NCBI RefSeq assembly: GCF_017305435.1
Contig: NZ_JAFKIP010000005.1
Coordinates: 248,001 to 312,000 of the forward strand
DNA: 64,000 nt
DNA from: Microbacterium sp.
GTDB lineage: Bacteria > Actinomycetota > Actinomycetes > Actinomycetales > Microbacteriaceae
Direction of reading: 5' to 3'
Shown: positions 1 to 6,904 of the stretch, one piece after another
Position numbering within the stretch: position 1 is the stretch's first letter
How the letters are laid out: each line of letters opens with the position of its first letter
Notes under the pieces: generated by a model
What the model saw: only the letters and a program-made list of their open reading frames with translations
What the model was told of the DNA's origin: nothing
Databases searched by the model: none
Made by a program: the position numbers and the translations under genes

Positions 1-1
1 G

Positions 2-775
2 CCTCCAGGGAGCACGATCATCCCGACTGAGCCCGGACCGTGGCCGCAGGGCCCGACGGATCACGGCTCGTCGGGCCTGGTGGGTGCGGGCGGTGCGTCG
101 GTGGGCGGTCTCGGCGGCTCGGGCGGCCTGCTGGGTGGGTCGAACACGCTCGCTGCGGGCGCGGGGGCCGCTGCCGTTCTCGGGCTCGGTGCGAAGGGTG
201 CGCTGGGGTCGTTCGGAGCCCTTAGCGGCGGCGCCGGCAAGGGTGTCGCTGCGGGAGGCCTGACCGGCACGCCGGGAGCGAACGCGGCTGCGGGCGCGGG
301 CCGCGGTGCGGCGGCCTCGGGGCCGCGCGCCGGCTCGGGAGGCCTTCTCGGCGGAGGCGGTCGCGCCGGTGCGGGTGCCGCGTCGGAGCGGTCGGGCACG
401 CGTGCCGGCGGCCGCGGGCGGGGCACGGGTCGCGTCGCGGGCGGGAAGGCCGGGCTCGTCGACGCCGACGGCGTCACGCGCGGGCCGGCGGACGCCGCCG
501 GTTCTGCGGGCCGCGGCGCCGGTCGTCCGGGTGGTGTCGGTGCGGAGTCGGCGGGCCGGGCGGGCGCGCAGGGTGCCGCGGGTGTGCGTGCCGGCGGCGC
601 GGCATCCGGTCGCGGGAGTGCCGAGAAGCGACGCCGCGGGCGTGGACTTGCCGGTGCGATCGCGCCGTCGATCGAGGATGAGATCGAGTACGGTCCTCGC
701 TCGGAGGCGGCGCTCGCCGGCGAGCGCGATCAGACCGTCGACGAGATCGTGCCGCTCGCCTCCGACGCGGACTGA
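2..775 (+). CDS. Gly/Ala-rich protein of T7SS locus, C-terminal part (5' end outside window)
   Basis: The frame is open from the left edge, so only the C-terminal 257 or so residues are seen. They start with a Pro-rich stretch and continue as a low-complexity Gly/Ala/Arg tail (runs such as GGLGGSGGLLGG). The end is basic then acidic (EKRRRGRG, then SIEDEIEYGPRSE). Tails of this kind are common on WXG100/PPE-like substrates encoded in actinobacterial type VII secretion loci, and the next gene begins 5 bp downstream, so the two are probably co-transcribed. The N-terminal domain that would identify the family is missing. The composition makes homology by eye unreliable; the role as a secretion substrate or chaperone of the toxin is inference. 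Confidence 0.55.
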   Translation, partial: PPGSTIIPTEPGPWPQGPTDHGSSGLVGAGGASVGGLGGSGGLLGGSNTLAAGAGAAAVLGLGAKGALGSFGALSGGAGKGVAAGGLTGTPGANAAAGAGRGAAASGPRAGSGGLLGGGGRAGAGAASERSGTRAGGRGRGTGRVAGGKAGLVDADGVTRGPADAAGSAGRGAGRPGGVGAESAGRAGAQGAAGVRAGGAASGRGSAEKRRRGRGLAGAIAPSIEDEIEYGPRSEAALAGERDQTVDEIVPLASDAD

Positions 776-780
776 CGCCG

Positions 781-2094
781 GTGGGCAATCCCCTCGTCGC
801 GGGTCCCGTCGACACGGCGACCCCGTTCTCGGGTGCCGGTCTGTTGGATTCGGGCGCGCAGCTGGCGGATGCCATCAGCTCGGGCAACTGGATCGAGGGT
901 GGCATCGCCGGGGTCTCGGTGGCCCTCGACACGGCGGCAGCCGTCGTGGATCCCCTGGGGTCGCTGATCGGGGCGGGCCTGGGATGGTTGATGGACCACT
1001 TCGATCCGCTCAAGGGCTGGTTGAACGATTTCGCCGGGGACGCAGGCGAGGTGGCGGGCTTCGCGCAGACCTGGAGCAACATCGCGGTCCAGATGCACGG
1101 CACGGGTGACGAGCTCGTCCGCATCCTGGGTGATGTGGACGAGCTCGCCGGCGAGGCGATGGACGCGTATCGCCGGTTCCAGACGGATGCCGCGGCGCAC
1201 CTGCACGCGGCGGGCCAGTGGGCCGAGGCGATGGGCGTGGGCCTGCAGATCGCGTCGACGATCGTGCAGATCATCCACGATCTGGTGCGGGACACGATCG
1301 CCCAGCTGGTCGGTTCGGTGATCTCCTGGGCCGCGGAGGCTGTGTTCACCCTCGGTCTTGCGACACCCGTGATCGTCGGGCAGGTGACCACTCGCGTCGC
1401 TTCGTTGTCGGCGCGCGTCGGCAAATACGTGACGAAGGTCATCGACGCGATCCGCAACCTCGCGAAGCACCTCGACTCGCTCAAGGCACTCTTCTCGAAG
1501 CTGAGCGACCTGCTGGAGAAGACGCTGAAGGGCGCGCGGTCCGCGGCGCATCCGCACATCGAGACGGTTGCCGGGCTGCCGGGCGTTCGCCGCCTGGACC
1601 CGCGGAGGAACCAACTGATCCGCGACATGCAGCAATGGGCGGACGACGCCGCGATCCCCGGCTACAAGCCGTTCGGCGATCTGTCGGGGACGGAGTTCAT
1701 CGACACGCATTTGAAGCAGTTTTCTCCCACCGGCTACGCGGAATGGCACTGGCCTGGCGCCAACGGGTTTGACACCACGCGGCCGATCATTCCTGCCGAC
1801 GTCGTACTCCAACCTGGCGATGTCATCGATCGACTATCCCCTGTGCCGCCGCACCTCGACCCAGGTGAGTTCACCTCCCCGATCGGCACTGCATTTCCGA
1901 CCCAGAGTCTGCCGCCCGACCGGCTGTCGCCGGCCTTTGGCCACCACCAGCTCGAGATCGTCAAGCCGCTCCCGCCCGAGGTCCAGGCGGGATGGATCGC
2001 CCCTGATTTCCAGCAGTCTGGCGGTGGCGTGCAGTATTACTTCCCCGGAGGAATCAACCGGTGGATCTCCGACGGATACATCAAGGCCACCTAA
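781..2094 (+). CDS. T7SS-associated polymorphic toxin with C-terminal TNT (NAD+ glycohydrolase) domain
   Basis: The GTG start lies 5 bp after the previous stop. Residues 1-230 or so are Ala-rich and helical, with hydrophobic stretches and WXG/LXG-like helical character, followed by a linker. Residues 343-437 match the tuberculosis necrotizing toxin (TNT) domain: the series VIDRLSP, GTAFPTQSLPPDRL, VKPLPPEV, IAP and GGGVQYYFPGG before a final WISDGYI. Known TNT domains hydrolyse NAD+ and kill cells. The Arg of IDR and the Gln of GGGxQY, which line the NAD site in the family, are both kept, so it is probably active. Location inside an EccC/EccD locus predicts export by the type VII system. Three candidate immunity genes follow at once. 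Confidence 0.85.
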   Translation: MGNPLVAGPVDTATPFSGAGLLDSGAQLADAISSGNWIEGGIAGVSVALDTAAAVVDPLGSLIGAGLGWLMDHFDPLKGWLNDFAGDAGEVAGFAQTWSNIAVQMHGTGDELVRILGDVDELAGEAMDAYRRFQTDAAAHLHAAGQWAEAMGVGLQIASTIVQIIHDLVRDTIAQLVGSVISWAAEAVFTLGLATPVIVGQVTTRVASLSARVGKYVTKVIDAIRNLAKHLDSLKALFSKLSDLLEKTLKGARSAAHPHIETVAGLPGVRRLDPRRNQLIRDMQQWADDAAIPGYKPFGDLSGTEFIDTHLKQFSPTGYAEWHWPGANGFDTTRPIIPADVVLQPGDVIDRLSPVPPHLDPGEFTSPIGTAFPTQSLPPDRLSPAFGHHQLEIVKPLPPEVQAGWIAPDFQQSGGGVQYYFPGGINRWISDGYIKAT

Positions 2095-2109
2095 CGGGAA
2101 AGCGGGAAC

Positions 2110-2496
2110 GTGGATCACAACGAATTGACCACTCGGGTGGCGGCGCTTCCGGGCCTCGCGAACTCGTGGCAGTACCTCTTTCAGTGGGCTGCCGATGGCG
2201 TGCCGACGACGGCGTTTCTCACCCTCGTCCCGCGCCGGGACGGCACCGTGACGGCGACGCGCGGCGACAATCGGGAGAAGATCGAGCCCTTCCCCGGCCC
2301 TGGCGGGCGCCTGCTGGTGTTCGCGGACGAAGCTGCCGCATGCGACTGGGCATGGTCCGTCATTCTCGACGCGCGCGCGCCGACGTCGCCGCGTACCGAA
2401 GCGTACGATGGGCGGGCTCTGCGCAGCGCTGAGGATCAACGGCGTCGACTCGAGGAGTACCTGACCGGTCGGCAGGGCGAAGCTAACGGGACTTAG
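2110..2496 (+). CDS. Candidate TNT immunity protein, paralogue 1
   Basis: This 128-residue acidic cytosolic protein has no signal peptide or membrane segment. It begins 15 bp after the toxin stop, behind a CGGGAA purine stretch (GTG at 2110). It shares a pattern with the next two proteins: a helix near the start (ELTTRV), a strand-rich middle (TAFLTLVPRRDGTVTATRGD) and a C-terminal block FADEAAACDWAWSVI. I do not recognise a named domain. Position directly behind a TNT toxin and tandem duplication are the usual marks of immunity genes. Other explanations are a chaperone or ESX-substrate adaptor. A direct match to the M. tuberculosis immunity factor IFT is not apparent. Confidence 0.6.
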   Translation: MDHNELTTRVAALPGLANSWQYLFQWAADGVPTTAFLTLVPRRDGTVTATRGDNREKIEPFPGPGGRLLVFADEAAACDWAWSVILDARAPTSPRTEAYDGRALRSAEDQRRRLEEYLTGRQGEANGT

Positions 2497-2512
2497 TCGC
2501 GATGGTCGTGAC

Positions 2513-2519
2513 GGGGAGG
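2513..2519 (+). promoter_or_regulatory. Ribosome binding site that decides the start of paralogue 2
   Basis: A GGGGAGG motif lies 6 bp before the TTG at 2526 and only 3 bp before the ATG at 2523. It lies downstream of the first in-frame ATG at 2502, which therefore has no ribosome binding site. Starting at 2526 gives MNRAELVERIRSV, which lines up residue for residue with the starts MDHNELTTRVAAL and MNYSQLQECLLGL of the two sister proteins. Confidence 0.6.
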
Positions 2520-2525
2520 TGGATG

Positions 2526-2945
2526 TTGAATCGCGCGGAGCTTGTTGAACGAATCCGCTCCGTCATCCCGCCCGATGGGGTCGGGGTCGGGTATTACCTT
2601 TCGTGGGGTGAGCCCTCCGCGGCGATGGTGAGCCTGATTCCGGGCCCCGATGGCACGTTCACGGCGACAGAGGGTGATATGCGTGACCGGATCGTCCCGG
2701 TGGAGGATGCGCCGGGACATCGGCGTGTCTTCGCCGACGAGTCTGCGGCGTGCGAGTGGGCGTGGCAGATCATCCGCGCTGCCCGAACTCCGGCGCCCGA
2801 GGTCAGTGCTGAGCAGGCCGAGCGTGATCGTCTGGCTTCTGCTGATGTCACGGCACGGTGGGAGGAACGCGTTCGCCAGTGGCAGCTCCGACCCTCGGGA
2901 GGCCCAGAGGGTGAGACGCCGGCGGATGGGCCGCGATCGTCATGA
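2526..2945 (+). CDS. Candidate TNT immunity protein, paralogue 2
   Basis: TTG start chosen because of the upstream GGGGAGG and alignment with the flanking paralogues; ATG at 2502 or 2523 are alternatives. The product is 139 residues: start helix (ELVERIRSV), strands with SLIPGPDGTFTATEGDMRD, then FADESAACEWAWQII and a charged, Pro-rich tail. It aligns with paralogue 1 over nearly its full length, sharing the GT.TAT.GD and FADE.AAC.WAW blocks. The next gene overlaps by 4 bp (ATGA), so the set is translated as a unit. Immunity function is inferred from context only. It may protect against TNT variants of related strains rather than the self toxin. Confidence 0.58.
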   Translation: MNRAELVERIRSVIPPDGVGVGYYLSWGEPSAAMVSLIPGPDGTFTATEGDMRDRIVPVEDAPGHRRVFADESAACEWAWQIIRAARTPAPEVSAEQAERDRLASADVTARWEERVRQWQLRPSGGPEGETPADGPRSS

Positions 2946-3262
2946 ACTACTCACAGCTGCAGGAGTGTCTGCTCGGTCTCCCGGGGGCCACCGCCGATTG
3001 GCTCGCGTACACGCTCTCCCACCCGGATGACGGGAGGCCGCTGCCGACCAGCTACAGCCTGGTCCGCCGCGGCACCGGAGCGTTCGAGGTGTACCAGGGA
3101 GATGAGCGCGGTGGGGTGTCGATCGCGAAGGCGGATGACGGCAAGACGCCACTGGCGTTTCCGTCCGAGGAGGCTGCGTGCGCGTGGATCTGGGGTCAGG
3201 TCCTCTGGTGGCGGGAGTTCGAGGCGCGTCGAGCGGGCAGTAGGGAGAATGAGGGGCGATGA
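2942..3262 (+). CDS. Candidate TNT immunity protein, paralogue 3 (most divergent)
   Basis: 106 residues; the start overlaps the previous stop (ATGA). The shared architecture is reduced: start helix (QLQECLLGL), strands with a TSYSLVRRGTGAFEVYQGD block, and FPSEEAACAWIWGQVLWWRE. It is the shortest and least similar of the three and lacks the C-terminal charged tail. The following gene again overlaps by 4 bp. The conserved AAC.W.W block suggests one fold with changing surfaces, as expected when immunity genes diversify. No known domain was recognised. Confidence 0.55.
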   Translation: MNYSQLQECLLGLPGATADWLAYTLSHPDDGRPLPTSYSLVRRGTGAFEVYQGDERGGVSIAKADDGKTPLAFPSEEAACAWIWGQVLWWREFEARRAGSRENEGR

Positions 3263-3768
3263 CGGCATCCGATTCCATGCGTGACCCAGCGGAGGCGGCG
3301 GCAGGCTTTCTCCGTGCGTTGGAGAAGTTGCCCGCGTTCAGCGGGGTCGTGTTTCACGGGCTTGCCGAGGTGCCCGAGATCAGTCGTGCGCGCATGACGA
3401 ACGGCGTCATCGCGACGAGCGTCGACCCCCGCGTCGCGACCGAGAACTTCTCGGCGCCGGTGATCGCCGCGTTCTTGAGCAAGACGGGGCGGGACATCGC
3501 TGCGTTCTCTGCGCACCCGGGGGAGCGTGAGGTGGTGTTGCCTCCGCAGATCTTGGTGCGGACGCTGAGCGTGTCGACTGCTCCGGACGGCGTGACGCCG
3601 CTCGTGGTGATCGAGCAACTCGCCGAGTCTCCGCGTGAACCGTGGATACCGTCGACGATCGACGGACTCGTGGAGCTGGTGCGTGATCGGATCGCCGCGG
3701 CCATGGCCGAGCCGGCTGTCGAGGTCACGACGCCAGGCAAGTTCACCGACGCGCTCTTCTTCCTCTGA
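3259..3768 (+). CDS. Putative ADP-ribosyltransferase-fold protein
   Basis: 169 residues, coupled to the previous gene by ATGA. Several blocks resemble the ADP-ribosyltransferase (ART) fold: FSGVVFHGL (strand 1, usually with RG), VIATSVDPRVATENFS (the STS-like strand), KTGRDIAAFSAHPGEREVVLPP (with an ExE, the catalytic Glu pair of Arg-modifying ARTs) and the closing strand ILVRTLSV. A His stands where the R-S-E class has Arg. No secretion domain is visible. It could be a second effector, a toxin-modifying enzyme or a degenerate domain retained for binding. The fold assignment is by motif reading and is moderate; function is inferred. Confidence 0.5.
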   Translation: MTASDSMRDPAEAAAGFLRALEKLPAFSGVVFHGLAEVPEISRARMTNGVIATSVDPRVATENFSAPVIAAFLSKTGRDIAAFSAHPGEREVVLPPQILVRTLSVSTAPDGVTPLVVIEQLAESPREPWIPSTIDGLVELVRDRIAAAMAEPAVEVTTPGKFTDALFFL

Positions 3769-3851
3769 TCGGAGCGACGAGGGCTGGCGTGCAACGGATG
3801 CCGAGGCGGGAGCACTCGGCGTTCGGCGTGTGCGCATGCGAGGATCGACGG

Positions 3852-5261
3852 GTGGCTACGAGCGAGGTGACGACGCGTCGGCGCGTCGCCGTGCTCGACG
3901 GTGACGGGCGGCACGAATTGGCGCTCGCGCCCGGCACCACGCTCGCCGACGCGCTCCGCGCGATCGGCGTGGAACTGGAGCCGGGTCGTCGGCTCCTCGT
4001 CGGGCCCGGAGGTATCGAGGTCCCGGCCGATCGGCGCGCCGCTGAGCTCACCGACGGGGCGGTGCTCGCCCTCGTCGACCTGACGGAGCGCCTCGAGCGC
4101 ACGGTCCCCGACGGCGCGGAGCCGACACGCGGGGATGCCGCGCCCGCGGCATCCGTCTGGTGGATCCTCGCGGGCGCGGGCGGCCTCCTCGCGACGATCG
4201 CCCTCCTCGCCCCGACGGCCATCGACGCGGCGCTGCGGCTCGTGCTGACTCTCATCGCGGCGGGCGGCGCCGTCGCGAGCGCCACCGTGTGGTCGCGCCG
4301 AGCGGGCACTCCCGCAGGTTCACCCGGGCGGACCGGCGCGCACAGGAACCTCGGCGCCGCCGCGGCATCCGGCCCCCTCGCACTCGCCTTCGGCGCCGGC
4401 GCCGTCGCCGTTCCTCCTCTGCCCGCCGCGACGGGACTGCTCGCCGTCTTCACGGGCCTCTGCACGGCCGCGGTGCTGGCGGGCCTCCTCGCCGTCGTCG
4501 CCCGCGTCGGGGTCGTGCGCGCCGAGCTCGGCACGATCACACTCATCCTTCTGGCGCTCGCCGCGGTGTGGGGGCTCGCCTTGGCCCTCGATCTGCCGTC
4601 CGCCGCCCCGGCATCCCTCGCCCTCGGCGCCGTCCCGGTCGCGCTGCGCGCTCTCCCGACGACGCTGATCGATGTCGCGCCGGGGACGTTCATCGAGTAC
4701 CGCCGGTTCCAGACGTCGCGCTGGGCGGTGCGCCAGCAGCTCCCCGCCGAGGTCGGGCCGATCGAGAGCGCTGCCGCCCACGAGCTCGTCGGCCGCGCGT
4801 CAGCGCGCCTGCGCGGCGGCACCGCACTGCTCAGCATCGTCGCCGCCGTGACGGCTGCGTTCGCACTGCCGAGCTTGGACCCGTCGTCGCCGCTCGTCTT
4901 CGCCGGGCGGATCGCGCTCGCCGTCTGCGTCGTGCTCGCGCTCCTCCTGGGCGCCCGCCGTTCGTCGGCGCCGGCGCTGCACTGGATGCCGCGCGCCGCG
5001 GCCCTCGTCGTCGTGGCCGTCGCCCTCGCCGCGGCCCTGCGCGCGGCCGGCCCCTTCTTCCTCACGATGCTCGCGGGCGCCGCCCTGCTGCTCGGGATCG
5101 CGATCGCCGCAGCCATTGTGCCGGTGGGCCGGGGAGCGCGATCCCTCGTCTGGTCGAGGGTCGGCGACGTGTTCGAGTGGCTCGCCGTCGTGCTGGCGCT
5201 CCCAGCAGGCCTTCTCGCCGCCGATACGATCGGTGTGCTGCGAGGGATGATGGGCGGATGA
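3852..5261 (+). CDS. eccD: Type VII secretion integral membrane protein EccD
   Basis: GTG at 3852 is preferred over the in-frame ATG at 3789 because AGGA sits 7 bp upstream and the ubiquitin-like domain begins right after it. Residues 9-75 or so form the YukD/ubiquitin-like cytosolic domain; from about residue 95 to the end there are roughly eleven Ala/Leu/Val-rich membrane segments, broken by a cytosolic loop with YRRFQTSRWAVRQQL. The 469-residue length and layout fit EccD, a membrane core component of the ESX machine that forms the channel vestibule with EccB, EccC and EccE. It overlaps the next gene by 4 bp. EccB, EccE and mycosin are not in the window and should lie upstream or elsewhere. 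Confidence 0.8.
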   Translation: MATSEVTTRRRVAVLDGDGRHELALAPGTTLADALRAIGVELEPGRRLLVGPGGIEVPADRRAAELTDGAVLALVDLTERLERTVPDGAEPTRGDAAPAASVWWILAGAGGLLATIALLAPTAIDAALRLVLTLIAAGGAVASATVWSRRAGTPAGSPGRTGAHRNLGAAAASGPLALAFGAGAVAVPPLPAATGLLAVFTGLCTAAVLAGLLAVVARVGVVRAELGTITLILLALAAVWGLALALDLPSAAPASLALGAVPVALRALPTTLIDVAPGTFIEYRRFQTSRWAVRQQLPAEVGPIESAAAHELVGRASARLRGGTALLSIVAAVTAAFALPSLDPSSPLVFAGRIALAVCVVLALLLGARRSSAPALHWMPRAAALVVVAVALAAALRAAGPFFLTMLAGAALLLGIAIAAAIVPVGRGARSLVWSRVGDVFEWLAVVLALPAGLLAADTIGVLRGMMGG

Positions 5262-6904
5262 CGGTGCAGGCGACAGGCGGTGCGGTGCGCTGCTGGAACT
5301 GCGGCCAGGCCCTCGTGGCCGGGGCGTCGACGTGCCTCTATTGCGGACTCGCGCAGAACCCGCAGATGGGCAGGTTCAACCCGCGCGGCGTCGCGAGCGC
5401 CGGCAGCGTCATCGCCGAGGTGCCCGAGGGTCTGCGCCGCGATCGGCCGCTCGCCACAGCTGCCCTCGTCGATGCCCTGCCTGCGCCCGGTGGGACTCGA
5501 ACGGCGGATGCCGAGGCATCCCCCCTCACCGGGATCGCGCCCGAACGGTCCGCACCGGGCCTCGGCCCCGAGTTCGTGGGCACGCTCGCTCCCGCGGGTC
5601 GCCGCGTCGCCTCCTTCTCGATCGACATGGCGGTCGTGGCCGTCGTCGCCGCGGCCACCGGGCTGCTCGCGCACTCGCTGCTCCTCGGCATCGTCGCTGC
5701 GGTGCAGGTGCTCGGCATCCTGTGGATCCTGCAGGCGCGTGCGGGCACGAGCCTCGGAGCATGGCTGATGAGCCTCCGCGTGTCACGCGTGGAGGCGCCA
5801 TTCTCGCCGGGAGCCGTCCCCGCGCTGATCCGCGGCGCCGTGACCGCTGCGGGCGGCCTCGTCGTCGGCGCAGGCGCCTGGGCCGTCGCGGCATCGTCCG
5901 CGTGGGACACGGCGGGACGGCAATCCATCGCGGACCGTGCCGCCGGCACCGTCGTCGTCTCGGTGCCGCGCGACAGGCGCGAGAAGACCGCCGCCCCGGC
6001 CCCCGCACTCCTCGCCGCACCGGTCGTCGTCGGAGAGGAGACCGCGCCCGCCGCGCCGCCCGTCGCACCGGCGGCCTCGGCCGGCCCGACATCGGGCGCC
6101 GCCGCCGGAGGGCGCCGCCGCGTCGAGCGCGTCAGCGAGGACGCGCCGCCTGCGCACACGTCGACGGTGGACGCCGACATCGCCGTCGCCGACACCGCGA
6201 TCCCGACCGAGATCACCTCTCCGTCGGAGATCACGGCGCCGCAGACGTCCCCGGACGCGACGGAGCCCGACGAGCCGGGTTCGTCACCGGCCGCCGCCGG
6301 CGCCGTCAACCCGGCAGCGCCCGTGCTCCCGCCCGCTCCCGCCGTCCTCCCGATCGACGGCGACGCTGCAGAGCCACCGCGTCTGCGCCGCCGCTCGACT
6401 CCGTCGACGGATGCCTCCGCCGACGCTGCGCCTCTCGACGCCCCCGGCCCCCGCCGGCGCGGGCTCGCCGCCGGCGACGCGCCGGGCGGGCCGAGCGCCG
6501 CGCCCGAGAGCCGAGGCGCGATCCGGCGCGCGGCACCCCGTCCCGCGGAGGACGGCGCGGCGATCCTCGTGCTGACGTTCGACACGGGCCAGCAGGAGAC
6601 CGTGCCGCTTGCGGCCGCGGTCAACCTCGGCCGCAACCCCGAGGCCTTCGAGCCCGGCGACATCCTCGTGCGCGTGCGCGGGAAGGATCTGAGCCTGTCC
6701 CGCACACACGCGCGGCTCGAGCACCTCGAGAGCGGTGTCTGGGTGACCGACAACGGCTCGACCAACGGCACCGACCTGCTCGACGAGGCCGGGCGCGCGA
6801 CGCCGCTCGCGGCGGGCGTGCGCACCGAGGTGGAGGACGGCAGTCGCGTGCGCATCGGAGACCGCGTCTTCAGCATCAGCAGGCTCGTGGGAGGGACGTC
6901 GTGA
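5258..6904 (+). CDS. Zinc-ribbon, RDD membrane and FHA domain protein of the T7SS locus
   Basis: 548 residues starting at ATG 5258, which overlaps the eccD stop. Order of domains: a zinc ribbon with Cys 12, 15, 26 and 29 (CWNC and CLYC); an RDD-type membrane domain with about three helices (about residues 105-215); a long Pro/Ala/Thr linker; and a C-terminal FHA domain (about 440-545) with NLGRNPE, SRTHARLE and NGSTNGTDL, the phosphothreonine-binding signature. It overlaps eccC by 4 bp. FHA proteins in ESX loci are thought to link secretion to Ser/Thr kinase signalling (for example binding of phosphorylated EccC-type partners). The partner here is unknown; no kinase gene lies in the window. 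Confidence 0.78.
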   Translation: MTVQATGGAVRCWNCGQALVAGASTCLYCGLAQNPQMGRFNPRGVASAGSVIAEVPEGLRRDRPLATAALVDALPAPGGTRTADAEASPLTGIAPERSAPGLGPEFVGTLAPAGRRVASFSIDMAVVAVVAAATGLLAHSLLLGIVAAVQVLGILWILQARAGTSLGAWLMSLRVSRVEAPFSPGAVPALIRGAVTAAGGLVVGAGAWAVAASSAWDTAGRQSIADRAAGTVVVSVPRDRREKTAAPAPALLAAPVVVGEETAPAAPPVAPAASAGPTSGAAAGGRRRVERVSEDAPPAHTSTVDADIAVADTAIPTEITSPSEITAPQTSPDATEPDEPGSSPAAAGAVNPAAPVLPPAPAVLPIDGDAAEPPRLRRRSTPSTDASADAAPLDAPGPRRRGLAAGDAPGGPSAAPESRGAIRRAAPRPAEDGAAILVLTFDTGQQETVPLAAAVNLGRNPEAFEPGDILVRVRGKDLSLSRTHARLEHLESGVWVTDNGSTNGTDLLDEAGRATPLAAGVRTEVEDGSRVRIGDRVFSISRLVGGTS

